Below are positions 18,278-26,526 of a DNA stretch of 64,000 bases, piece after piece; positions within the stretch are counted from its first letter, which is position 1; each line of letters starts with the position of its first letter. The notes under the pieces are model-generated. The model worked only from the letters and a program-made list of their open reading frames with translations. It did not search any database and was not told the DNA's origin. Location: the NCBI RefSeq assembly GCF_014695915.1, contig NZ_JACJPF010000035.1, positions 62,001-126,000 of the forward strand, in the 5' to 3' direction. Made by a program: the position numbers and the translations under genes. This stretch comes from Trichocoleus sp. FACHB-40 (GTDB taxonomy: Bacteria; Cyanobacteriota; Cyanobacteriia; Cyanobacteriales; FACHB-T130).

Positions 18278-18449
18278 TCATTTTTAGCAATATTCGGTTT
18301 AATTGGCATCAGTTTGAAAGACTGAGATTTCCACATTTATTCCCAAGAGCAACCTGGGAACCAGAATCCCGAAAACTCACTTCTTTTAAGCCTGCTTTCG
18401 CTGGATTTTTGAGCGATTGCAACTTTAGTTGCTAGGCTGTTACGCAATA

Positions 18450-19253
18450 TCAATTTCGGTTAAATATGTTTTTTATCGAACGTTGATTCACCAAAGATTC
18501 TACCATGTTTACCATAAACTCTAACAGTCCGTGCCACTGTTTTTCCCCAGCAGTTACTCCTTGTCTATGAATATCTAAAATTATGTCTTTATGCTCGTGT
18601 TGAAAAAGTTTTTCATGGTAGCGGTTGATGATATCTCCATCCAACTGAATAACCGATTGAGCATAAATAATGTCGGTTGTCACTGCCTCTTCCGGATTTT
18701 CTGATGCAGCAATTTCGCTATTCTTGAGTGCTTCGTTACGATTGTCAAGCGCCGCCTTTAGCTCATCTACCTTCCGTAAACTGCGTAAAAATCTGCCATC
18801 GTCAAGCAGACTTTGAATCCTTTTAATTTCAACAGCCGGATTAGCAGATGGGTTGAGTGGGTTAGGTAGTTTCGTCTTTTGCAAATCCAGTTCGGCTGTG
18901 GGATCGCTGAGAACTCGGACAAATTCCCTTAGCTGGGAAGCATCTTCTGCAACATCTTCAACGCGGTATAAACAATACTCTATTTCGATTTGCTTACGAA
19001 GACTCAGGTAACGCGCGTGCAGGGACGGATGAATTCCCATTCTTTCCAAATATGGCTTGCAAATGGGATAAATATCTCGATAAGCTTGCCAAGGAATGAA
19101 CTTTGTTCCGGTAATTTGATCGACAACCATTGTATTAACTTCTAGAGCCGTGATGTCGATGAGTACATCGCTTAAAGACTGTAAAAAGTTGTGAAACTTA
19201 GGTCGCAAATTAGGGATAATATCTCTACTATTTGTGTCAGGTCTATTCACCAC
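18450..19253 (-). CDS. Unrecognised protein with C-terminal DGDI-His module (gene 3 of cluster)
   Basis: 267 residues, soluble, mostly helical, starting at tandem GTG codons (19253). The last 65 residues contain QSVIQLDGDIINRYHEKLF with D205-G-D-I and His229 (DGDI-x20-H), followed by a helix WHGLLEFMVNMVESL. The N-terminal 170 residues (IPNLRPKFHNFLQSLSDVL, then a DUF-like helical region) are unlike the neighbours. It begins 21 bp after the 380-aa gene ends, which implies one transcript. No enzyme motif is recognised. Confidence 0.75.
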   Translation of the reverse strand: MVNRPDTNSRDIIPNLRPKFHNFLQSLSDVLIDITALEVNTMVVDQITGTKFIPWQAYRDIYPICKPYLERMGIHPSLHARYLSLRKQIEIEYCLYRVEDVAEDASQLREFVRVLSDPTAELDLQKTKLPNPLNPSANPAVEIKRIQSLLDDGRFLRSLRKVDELKAALDNRNEALKNSEIAASENPEEAVTTDIIYAQSVIQLDGDIINRYHEKLFQHEHKDIILDIHRQGVTAGEKQWHGLLEFMVNMVESLVNQRSIKNIFNRN

Positions 19254-19274
19254 AATTGTTAGCCTCCGGTGCTA

Positions 19275-20417
19275 TTACTTTGGTTTTTTGTTCTTCTCAT
19301 CAGTAGGATTGTTATCCCCAGGCTCGACGGGTATATCTGAAAAGAAAGGGTCTTCAAAGGTGACGGGCGTTTCCTCGTCGGGCATTTCTGAGTTAGATGG
19401 GGGCTTTTCTTCCGGTGGTATATCTCCGAACAAAACTGCCATCGGATTTGAAAGGCGATCACTTGAAGTAAAGTTTCTTTGTGGCTGATTCGGTTGGCTT
19501 TGTTCCTCTTCTCCCCAGTTGTCGAACCCTTCCCATTCGTCATCCTGTACACCAGTCTGCGACCACCCGGTGAAGCGTTGTTCTGGTTCCTCTACCTCCA
19601 CATCTTCCCACTCTTCATCGCTTCCCCAGTTCACTACAGTCTGCTGAGTAGCCGTCCACGCTGGCTCGGATGGCGGTTCCTCTAAGAGGGCTTGTTCCCA
19701 TTCCTCGGCACTCAACACAGGCTCTACAATTGTTTCCGATGTCTCTGGGGACGGGGTGGGCGCAATTGGTGGGGTTTGTGCGGGAACGGATGCTGCTAAA
19801 GGGGAAGTCGAAAAACCTGACGATTCAGCCGCTGCAAGGGGGGAAGGAAAAGAAGAACTTTTGTTCTGGGAAGGGGAATCTAGAAGCCCTTCCCCGCTTC
19901 CGGGAGGGGTTGGGGAGGGGTCAGACGGGGCTTCGCTAACAGTGTCAACCTCAATAACGGACTCAGAAGCGATCGCAACCTCTACCACAGAAACTTCAGG
20001 CTCCATAACTAAAGGAGCAGCATCGTCTGGAGGTAGTTTAGGACTCTCTACACCAGACAATTTTGGAGGATTTGAGGGTCGCATTTGCGCCCAAATTCCA
20101 AATAATTTTTGCAAACTCTTGAGGTTGTCTTGGATAATTTCGCGGCTTTGCTGAACCTGTTCTAAATGAAATTGCCGCAGTTCGCTATAGGGGCCAGTAT
20201 CGAGAAATTGGTTGCCAATTTCGTTGGTGATGTCGCCATCGACAATATTAATCCGAGTCTGCATCCGAGAGCCTGGTTCGGGCTGCTCTCGATCTGAGTC
20301 GGCTTTAGCAACCCAAGTGGTAATTTCCAACTCAATTGCCTCGCTGAGTGCGGTAGAAAGTGCCTCAACAATTTTGCCAGCTTTGAGTTTTTGCTTGAAG
20401 TCGTCGCTTGCCGCCAT
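19275..20417 (-). CDS. Unrecognised protein: DGDI-His domain plus long acidic Trp-rich tail (gene 2 of cluster)
   Basis: 380 residues from ATG 20417. Residues 1-115 are a clear paralogue of the next upstream gene: KLKAGKIVEALSTALSEAIE, ELEITTWV, TRINIVDGDI with D60-G-D-I, His84 in REFH-like LRQFHLEQV, then REIIQDNL. Residues 120-380 are low complexity and probably disordered: Pro/Ser/Glu-rich, with repeated acidic-tryptophan patches (EEWEQ, DEEWEDVE, DDEWEGF, FDNWGEE). Such patches could bind a basic partner, but this is inference. No signal peptide or membrane segment. 98 bp downstream of its paralogue. Confidence 0.75.
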   Translation of the reverse strand: MAASDDFKQKLKAGKIVEALSTALSEAIELEITTWVAKADSDREQPEPGSRMQTRINIVDGDITNEIGNQFLDTGPYSELRQFHLEQVQQSREIIQDNLKSLQKLFGIWAQMRPSNPPKLSGVESPKLPPDDAAPLVMEPEVSVVEVAIASESVIEVDTVSEAPSDPSPTPPGSGEGLLDSPSQNKSSSFPSPLAAAESSGFSTSPLAASVPAQTPPIAPTPSPETSETIVEPVLSAEEWEQALLEEPPSEPAWTATQQTVVNWGSDEEWEDVEVEEPEQRFTGWSQTGVQDDEWEGFDNWGEEEQSQPNQPQRNFTSSDRLSNPMAVLFGDIPPEEKPPSNSEMPDEETPVTFEDPFFSDIPVEPGDNNPTDEKNKKPK

Positions 20418-20515
20418 AAAGATATTTTTAGCTAAGTTTTTAGTTATTAATCAATCCGGTAAAAGGTAAAATTAAAGTAAATAATTTTACCTTTTACCTT
20501 TGCAGGAGTGCCTTT

Positions 20516-20944
20516 TTACTCAGATGGGTTGTTTGGCGTGGAAGGAGGAAAAAGGGGTTGACTATTTGAAGACAACCGCGATGTTTGCATTTGAGACAAT
20601 GTGTTAGTTAAGACTGTAAATAGCTGTTGTAAGTTTGCCAGGTTTTCTTGGATAATTTCACGACCTTCCTGAACTTGCTCTAAGTGAAATTCTCGCAATT
20701 CGGTGTAGGAACCATTGCCAAGAAATTCGCTGCCTACTTCATTTTCGATGTCACCATCTACGATGTTGATGCGGGTTCGCATAGAATGGCCGGGTAGGGG
20801 TTGATCTCCTGCCGGAGTGTCTGAATTAGCGGATGAAACCCAGGTGGTGATTTCTAATTCTATGGCTTCGCTTAGTGCCAAGGTGAGTGCTTCAACAACT
20901 TTGCCAGCTTTGAGTTGTTCTTTGAACTCTTTACTTACTCCCAC
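20516..20944 (-). CDS. Unrecognised small protein with DGDI-His domain (gene 1 of cluster)
   Basis: 142 residues from GTG 20944, preceded by a purine-rich GAGAGGGG. It consists of the domain shared with gene 2: FKEQLKAGKVVEAL, EAIELEITTWV, RTRINIVDGDI with D63-G-D-I, FLGNGSY, then LREFHLEQV with His87 and GREIIQENL. Predicted to be alpha-helical except around DGDI. The C-terminal 30 residues are Ser/Pro-rich. This is probably the minimal form of the domain and the first gene of the four-gene group. No known function. Confidence 0.75.
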   Translation of the reverse strand: MGVSKEFKEQLKAGKVVEALTLALSEAIELEITTWVSSANSDTPAGDQPLPGHSMRTRINIVDGDIENEVGSEFLGNGSYTELREFHLEQVQEGREIIQENLANLQQLFTVLTNTLSQMQTSRLSSNSQPLFPPSTPNNPSE

Positions 20945-20964
20945 AATATCCCCTCTCTTAATGT

Positions 20965-21035
20965 CTTAGTCATTGGTCATTGGTCATTAAGCCATTTGTC
21001 ATTAGCGCCGAAGACAAAGGACTAATGACTAAGGA
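20965..21035. repeat. CATTAGTC/GACTAATG short repeats
   Basis: Runs such as GTCATTGGTCATTGGTCATTA and GACTAATGACTAAGG flank the maf gene here and at 21640-21720 (CCATTAGCCATTAGCCATTA). They are short tandem repeats of the kind seen in many cyanobacterial intergenic spaces, with no visible gene content. Confidence 0.6.
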
Positions 21036-21041
21036 TAACTT

Positions 21042-21644
21042 TCATTGTTGCCAGAAGTCTGTGACATCGTATCCCAGTTCACCGAGCATTTGGCGCAGCA
21101 GGGGCAAACTAAGACCGATGACATTGGTGTGACAGCCTTCGAGTTTTTCTACAAATAGTCCGCCTCTGCCTTCGAGAGCAAAGCAGCCAGCGCATTTGAG
21201 AGGTTCGCCAGTGGCGACGTAGGCGTTTATTTCGCGATCGCTTATATTGGCAAAGTAAACTCGCGTGATGCCGCATTCTACTAGAGTTTTACCCTGCCGT
21301 TGGTCAATTAAAGCATGACCAGTATACAGGTTGCCGACAGAGGAGCGCATTTTTTGCCAACGTGCGATCGCTTCTTTCTCATCCGCTGGTTTCCCATGAA
21401 TTTCGCCGTTGACGGCTAAAACGGAATCGCACCCTAACACCAAACCATCTGGAAATTGACTAGCCACTGTTTCAGCTTTACGCAATGCTAGGGTTTGCAC
21501 CAGTTCGGCTGGATCGTTCAACTGGACTTGCGATTCATCAAAATCGCTGACTGCAACTACCGGATCGATTCCAGCAGTTTGCAACAAGCGGCGGCGGGCT
21601 GGGGACGCGGAGGCTAAGACAAAGGGAGGAATATTCATAGTCAT
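21042..21644 (-). CDS. maf: Maf-like nucleoside triphosphate pyrophosphatase
   Basis: 200 residues, normal for Maf. Seen: [13 protein letters not shown] near the N terminus (substrate-binding SxxR), SDFDES, LGCDSV with the catalytic Asp, GKP, and EGRGGLF with GLSLPLL at the C terminus. Maf proteins hydrolyse non-canonical or modified NTPs (dTTP/UTP or m5UTP types) and are linked to cell-division control and nucleotide-pool sanitation. Two in-frame ATGs (21644 and 21638) are both possible starts. Confidence 0.93.
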   Translation of the reverse strand: MTMNIPPFVLASASPARRRLLQTAGIDPVVAVSDFDESQVQLNDPAELVQTLALRKAETVASQFPDGLVLGCDSVLAVNGEIHGKPADEKEAIARWQKMRSSVGNLYTGHALIDQRQGKTLVECGITRVYFANISDREINAYVATGEPLKCAGCFALEGRGGLFVEKLEGCHTNVIGLSLPLLRQMLGELGYDVTDFWQQ

Positions 21645-21717
21645 TAGTCAAGTTATCAGTTGAAGGATGGCAAATTGCTCGCTTGTTCAAAAGCCATTAG
21701 CCATTAGCCATTAGCTA

Positions 21718-22263
21718 TTAATAAACTGAGAATGAACTGACGACTTGTTTCAACATCGGCTGCATTTTCGCCCAGCGTTTTTCTGTAGTGGAGGCGTTGA
21801 AGGTGAAGAGTTTACCTCGACTGATGGCGACTGAGGCGAAATTATGGCGTTGCTGATTTGGGAGTTTGACGGCGTATTCTAAAAAGTAATAAGTTTTAGC
21901 GCCAGACTCGGCTTTTTCGGCGTTCACCAATTCGGCTTCGCGTCCCGATCCGGGGGGTGCGATCGCGCTTTTTGATAATTTGTAACCTACTTCACTAGGT
22001 GTTCCTAAGTCAGCCAGGGTTTTACCTTCAGGAACTGGGCTAATTACGACTGACACATTTTCGCTTGGCTCAATGATATCGTGCATGACAATATCTGCTG
22101 CATTGCCCACGTTGACTTCAACCCAGCCATGAGGATATAGGAACTGATAGCCGTCGGTGCTATCGACATAGCTTCTTAGCCCACTGGTGGCGCTGACAGC
22201 AGTGCAACTTTGTAAGCTCAAAGTTAATACTACAAGCAGTATTGCGGCAATTCGTTTCAGCAT
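21718..22263 (-). CDS. psbP: PsbP-family photosystem II lipoprotein (CyanoP)
   Basis: 181 residues from ATG 22263, chosen because GAGGAAGAGGGAAG lies directly upstream; an ATG 33 bases earlier adds residues with no signal character. The N terminus is a lipoprotein signal with lipobox LQSC, so it is lipid-anchored on the lumenal side of the thylakoid. Then the PsbP fold: YVDSTDGYQFLYPHGWVEV, NVSVVISPVPEG, and the C-terminal WAKMQPMLKQVVSSF. CyanoP is a PSII assembly factor rather than a stable oxygen-evolving subunit. This is the clearest photosynthesis marker in the window. Confidence 0.92.
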   Translation of the reverse strand: MLKRIAAILLVVLTLSLQSCTAVSATSGLRSYVDSTDGYQFLYPHGWVEVNVGNAADIVMHDIIEPSENVSVVISPVPEGKTLADLGTPSEVGYKLSKSAIAPPGSGREAELVNAEKAESGAKTYYFLEYAVKLPNQQRHNFASVAISRGKLFTFNASTTEKRWAKMQPMLKQVVSSFSVY

Positions 22264-22395
22264 CTTCCCTCTTCCTCTCCCTGTGTCACTAAGCATTACT
22301 CTGTTTCATTTTCCCACTTCGGGGAAACAGGACGAGCGCGCATTTTGGACGAACTTCATTCGACGTAGGGAAACAGAACAAGAGTAAGCGATCGC

Positions 22396-23466
22396 TTAGT
22401 CTTGTTCTACTTGATTTTTCATCAGTCGTTGTACGCTTACCAATGCTCGATTTAATTCATAACCCCGTCGTTCTGGATTATTCAAATATGCCTGTTGTTC
22501 TTCCTCAATCATTTGTACATCTTCAACGACTAATCCATCGAGTAATTTTTGAGCAGAACCAAATAAACTATTTTTCACAAAACGGCGAAATGCTACTGGC
22601 AATTTGTGCAACCGCCAAAAGGCATTTAATGATGTAAAATGAATGATATAAGCACGAGTTGTCGTTTCATTCACCGGGCAAAGTAGACAGTAAATTTTGA
22701 AATCCTTGCCTAACGTTGAAACCCAGTGCGGATAAATATAGCTAACATCCAACGGTTCTGGGTGTAAGCGACGCAAGGCTGGAAAAAACAACTGAGAAAT
22801 AGACCAAATCTTGTCTATTTTGTAATAACTCTGAGCTTGATAATGAGCATCTACACGATTAACTTCTTCGTGAATATCTTCAAGCACTGCATCAGTCCAA
22901 GCTTGCCAATCCTGATGTAAATGTCCGTGGTACATATCCATCAAGTTTTCAATTAAATAGGAGTAATGGGCATTACACTGAATAACTGAAACAGTAGCAA
23001 TATAGTTGAGATGATCCCATTCAGGAACGCCAAGAGGTTTTAGAGACGAGAAATTTTGCGTCTCTAAATCGGTGCTGTCCCCAGGAAAAAGCCAGATAAA
23101 ACCGTCCAATTCTTGCACAGGATAGCGGCGAATTTGGCAACTTGGTAATTTTTGATTAGCTGCTAGATAGGGAACTGCTGCACATTCACCCGCCTCATTA
23201 AAACGCCAGCCGTGATAAGCACATTCCAATTCATCGCCAGTAACTTTACCATGACTAAGTTTAACTTGACGATGAGGGCAGCGGTCTTCTAAGGCGTGAA
23301 TTTTTCCTGTGCTATCTCTATAAATTACGATTGGTTGATTCCAGATAACGACACTTAGCGGCTGGGTTTTTACTTCGGTACTGCGTGCAACTACATACCA
23401 GTAATTAAGGTTAATTCCTATCTGGCGAATGTTCTGATGTTGGGTAGTTATAGAAGAAGATTGCAT
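22396..23466 (-). CDS. cruH: Rieske non-heme iron oxygenase, CruH-like
   Basis: 356 residues from ATG 23466 (a TTG 18 bases upstream is in frame). The Rieske [2Fe-2S] ligands are C63-P-H65 and C82-x2-H85; the mononuclear iron site is in NLMDMYHGHLHQ. It belongs to the pheophorbide-a-oxygenase-like group of ring-hydroxylating oxygenases. Just upstream on the same strand is a Rieske-containing carotene desaturase-like gene. In Synechococcus 7002 the synechoxanthin pathway uses CruE (desaturase/methyltransferase) and CruH (Rieske oxygenase oxidising C-18), so CruH is the most economical reading. Another Rieske substrate, such as a chlorophyll derivative, is not excluded. Confidence 0.65.
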   Translation of the reverse strand: MQSSSITTQHQNIRQIGINLNYWYVVARSTEVKTQPLSVVIWNQPIVIYRDSTGKIHALEDRCPHRQVKLSHGKVTGDELECAYHGWRFNEAGECAAVPYLAANQKLPSCQIRRYPVQELDGFIWLFPGDSTDLETQNFSSLKPLGVPEWDHLNYIATVSVIQCNAHYSYLIENLMDMYHGHLHQDWQAWTDAVLEDIHEEVNRVDAHYQAQSYYKIDKIWSISQLFFPALRRLHPEPLDVSYIYPHWVSTLGKDFKIYCLLCPVNETTTRAYIIHFTSLNAFWRLHKLPVAFRRFVKNSLFGSAQKLLDGLVVEDVQMIEEEQQAYLNNPERRGYELNRALVSVQRLMKNQVEQD

Positions 23467-23574
23467 AGTTTCACAAAGCAACAAATATCGCCTGCGAATT
23501 TAATTCGCAGGCTAATAGCTATCGGATCAAACCGACTTTAATTTTCCTAAATTCAGTGCGGTTCTGGGAAAGGT

Positions 23575-25521
23575 TCATATCTGCAATACGCCTTCTGGAT
23601 TCACCGTCAGCAATGGTCGCCTTTGCAATCCTTCGCGGTGTAAAATTTCATTTGCTGCCAGCAACCCGCTACTAATTGCCCGTTCCATTAAGCCAGACGG
23701 GAACGGCATTTTCACCCAGTCACCAGCAAATAATAAGTTAGGAATAGCTGTGCTAGTCTCTGGTCTATCTGCGTAACTATTGGGTGGGTACCCTGAGAAG
23801 TTCTTTTGGTTCACCAGTTCCCTGTGTAACATATTGGCCGCTTTGAGTTCTGGGACAATTTCATAGAGTTCCTGTTCAAAAGTGGTAAGTAACACTTGCT
23901 GAGTAGGAAAATCCTTTTCTTTGTAGGCGTAAGCGTGTAATTCAACAACACTACCGCCCGTTTCTTTTGTCCACTCAATAAATTGATCCTGGATTCGGTG
24001 GTAAAGGCAAATGCTGTCAGTTAGCTGATAGCCGGAGAGGGAAGCAAAGTTGCTGTGTTCCCATTCAAAATCGCGGTCAAACCAGAAGCGACAAACGGCA
24101 AAGGGATCTGCTACCGCTAATTTTTCAACTTGAGATCGCACTTTTTCCTCGACATCCCCATTCATTCTATTAAACAATTGTTGTACGCCCGGTACATCGG
24201 TAGCAAATACGTAGTAATCCGCCTTTACTGTTTCCACTGATTCCTGTAGATGCAAGCTATTATTTGCTCCTACGAGTTGCAGCTGATCTTTCTGACGTTG
24301 CATTACTTTAAAACGTGATAAATCTCTAGTTGCAGGCCCTTTTATTACTTTGCCTTCGCTGTCAAAAACTGCGCCGTGGCAAGGACAGTGAAATTTACCA
24401 TCATCTGCCAGTCCAACTGTACAGCCTTGGTGAGTACAACTAAGGGAAATTGCTTCATTCCCCTGTGGTATCGCCGCAAAAACAGTATCCCCTGCACCAA
24501 AATATTCTAGTTGCTCGTTGGCAATAGCAGAATTGCGCTTCACCCAAAATGGCACATCATTACCAGCTCCCTGTTGATAGCTGAGGGAATTTATTTTGCC
24601 TTCTTGTGCCTGAATTTCGCTAACTGTTGCACCTTTAATAATCTTGCCACCGTTGCGTTCAATCGCCTTAGCAATTGGTTGCACCAGCGAGGTTCCCATA
24701 TCCTGTTTGGTGCCGTTGAAAGCTAAACCTTCTGGATTGCCAAAAAAATAGAAGTGGAAAAACTGCATTAATTCTCCCACACTCATTTTATCTGGTGCAT
24801 TTAAGCTTGATTTCGCAAAGGGGAGAAAATATAAGTCATACAACCCATGTGGGAAATCTTTTTGCACCCATTGTGCAACCGATAAATGATCTAAACGTTG
24901 GAAACTTTTTTGAGTTTGAAATCCCGTAATTGCCCGGAAAACTTCCCAATGTCCAACTTTGGTTAAATTAATCCCCCAGCGTAGTCGGTTGGGGGATGCT
25001 ACAGCTAAATCTACAATATTCCAGGGAAAAGCTGAATTGCTGGGGCGGAACACTTCTGGCTTGTAACTCCCATCCCGGTAAACAACCGAGTAGAACTTTA
25101 AATCGATGAAATTCTCAGCGATGTCGAGTTCTTCTACTATGCTCTTGAGGTTGTAATACTGAGGAAAAAACCCGTGGAAGCCATGCTCCATCATAAAACT
25201 TTCGTCCCCCACCTGGATTGGCCAGCTGGCGATTTTGCCTCCAAGTTGAGGCGATCGCTCTAAAAGCGTTACAGTAAAACCACGCTGGCTCAGTTCATAC
25301 GCACAGGCTAACCCAGCCAAGCCAGCCCCCACTACCACAACGCTCTTTGGCTGGTTTAGCATTGGTGGCAACAAAATGTTATCTTGCCGAAAAACAGTTG
25401 GCTGGGGTTTGGAGAAGCGAGAATATCCCAGTAATCCAGCAGCAGCACCGACACCAAACATTTTGATCAGCGTGCGGCGGGAGATGGACGGCAATTGTGG
25501 GGAAGTGGATAATTGACTCAT
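23575..25521 (-). CDS. cruE: FAD-dependent carotene desaturase with inserted Rieske domain, CruE/CrtU-like
   Basis: 648 residues. The N terminus has a twin-arginine-like signal (SRRTLIK, Arg15-Arg16, then a hydrophobic AAAGLLG). A Rossmann FAD motif follows, GAGLAG at 65-70, then carotene desaturase/isomerase-family sequence (MMEHGFHGFF). A Rieske domain is inserted at about 350-410 with ligands C362-T-H364 and C379-x2-H382. The C terminus has LLFAGDWVKMPFPSGLMERA, the FAD/substrate motif of phytoene desaturase relatives. This fusion is what I recall of CrtU/CruE beta-carotene desaturase/methyltransferases, which make aromatic carotenoid ends. It starts 2 bp from a divergent ABC permease ORF. 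Confidence 0.65.
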   Translation of the reverse strand: MSQLSTSPQLPSISRRTLIKMFGVGAAAGLLGYSRFSKPQPTVFRQDNILLPPMLNQPKSVVVVGAGLAGLACAYELSQRGFTVTLLERSPQLGGKIASWPIQVGDESFMMEHGFHGFFPQYYNLKSIVEELDIAENFIDLKFYSVVYRDGSYKPEVFRPSNSAFPWNIVDLAVASPNRLRWGINLTKVGHWEVFRAITGFQTQKSFQRLDHLSVAQWVQKDFPHGLYDLYFLPFAKSSLNAPDKMSVGELMQFFHFYFFGNPEGLAFNGTKQDMGTSLVQPIAKAIERNGGKIIKGATVSEIQAQEGKINSLSYQQGAGNDVPFWVKRNSAIANEQLEYFGAGDTVFAAIPQGNEAISLSCTHQGCTVGLADDGKFHCPCHGAVFDSEGKVIKGPATRDLSRFKVMQRQKDQLQLVGANNSLHLQESVETVKADYYVFATDVPGVQQLFNRMNGDVEEKVRSQVEKLAVADPFAVCRFWFDRDFEWEHSNFASLSGYQLTDSICLYHRIQDQFIEWTKETGGSVVELHAYAYKEKDFPTQQVLLTTFEQELYEIVPELKAANMLHRELVNQKNFSGYPPNSYADRPETSTAIPNLLFAGDWVKMPFPSGLMERAISSGLLAANEILHREGLQRRPLLTVNPEGVLQI

Positions 25522-25549
25522 TATGCTACTCAGCTTTTATCCTCACACT

Positions 25550-26323
25550 ATGAAATACGGGCGCGAAACGCTGGCAGTTTGCCAACGCATCTTGATTGAA
25601 CTGTTGCGGCGGCGGCGCAGCCTGATTTTTTGGTGTATTTTCCCATTTTCGGTCTTAATACTCAGTGGCTTTATTCTGGCAGAACGTGCCAAGCTGTCAA
25701 TAGCTCAGGCTTTTGAGTTCGCCGCTCCTTCTACTTTAGTAGGTGCAGCGCTGTTTTTCAGTTGTTTAGGCGGTAGTGTGGCAACCGTGGTGTCAGAAAG
25801 AGAACAGCAAACCCTCAAACGCCTTTTTATCTCACCTTTGAGCGGTACGTCCTATTTTTTAGGAATTTTTCTCGCCCATAGCTGCATCGGCATCGGTCAA
25901 ACGCTTTTAGTTTATACTATTGCTGCCTTTTGGAATGCCAGGTTTCAAGGTTCTTTGCTGTTGGGAAGTCTGATTATCTTACTAAGTATTATTTCCTATG
26001 TAGGTGTAGGATTTATTCTCGGTACGCAGTTCGCCCGTCGCACTGAGGATGTCAATGCTTTGGTAGCTGCGTTTGGAGTGCCTTTATTAATTTTGGGAGG
26101 TGCGTTTTTGCCTACTTCTCTATTTCCCCAGACGCTCTTAGACATAGCTAAATATAACCCAATTTATCATATGAATGTAGCGTTAGTCGGTGTATCTGCT
26201 AACGGCTATAGCCTGGATGAAATCGCCCCGCATTTTTGGTTTTTATGCGTGTTTGCTGTTTTCATGGTTGCAGGAGGATGGCTGTCTTATCGTCGAATGT
26301 TGAGCGTTGAAAGAAGACTTTGA
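25550..26323 (+). CDS. ABC-2 type transporter permease
   Basis: 257 residues from ATG 25550; an in-frame ATG at 25523 lies 2 bp from the divergent cruE start and would leave no room for promoters. Six membrane helices, with the ABC-2 permease signature: N-terminal basic stretch LLRRRRSLIF, SEREQQTLKRLFISPLSG (coupling helix), and a late LLILGGAFLPTSLFP re-entrant segment. It exports an unknown substrate with an ATPase; the likely partner is the gene at 26527, although a strong hairpin with a T-run lies between them. Confidence 0.85.
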   Translation: MKYGRETLAVCQRILIELLRRRRSLIFWCIFPFSVLILSGFILAERAKLSIAQAFEFAAPSTLVGAALFFSCLGGSVATVVSEREQQTLKRLFISPLSGTSYFLGIFLAHSCIGIGQTLLVYTIAAFWNARFQGSLLLGSLIILLSIISYVGVGFILGTQFARRTEDVNALVAAFGVPLLILGGAFLPTSLFPQTLLDIAKYNPIYHMNVALVGVSANGYSLDEIAPHFWFLCVFAVFMVAGGWLSYRRMLSVERRL

Positions 26324-26469
26324 ATTTTTAACGCAAAGGGTGCAAAGGTTTACGCAAAGGTACGCAAAGTAAAAGATAATATTCTGCCTAATCCGCTTAG
26401 TTTTGCGGTAGTTTACGTTAAAGAAACCTTGACAAGTTGTGGAATTTATAGTTTAATATAAGAGGATTG

Positions 26470-26505
26470 ACAGGGTAGGCATGATGCCTACCCTGTAATT
26501 TTTTT
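26470..26505 (+). terminator. Intrinsic terminator between ABC permease and ATPase
   Basis: Perfect 12-bp stem ACAGGGTAGGCA / TGCCTACCCTGT (26470-26481 and 26485-26496), loop TGA, followed by AATTTTTTT. A textbook intrinsic terminator that would end or weaken transcription after the permease, so the ATPase may need its own promoter or partial read-through. Its GGCA-TGCC apex is like other hairpins in the window. Confidence 0.8.
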
Positions 26506-26526
26506 AATCCCTTAGCAATTGTCTCG

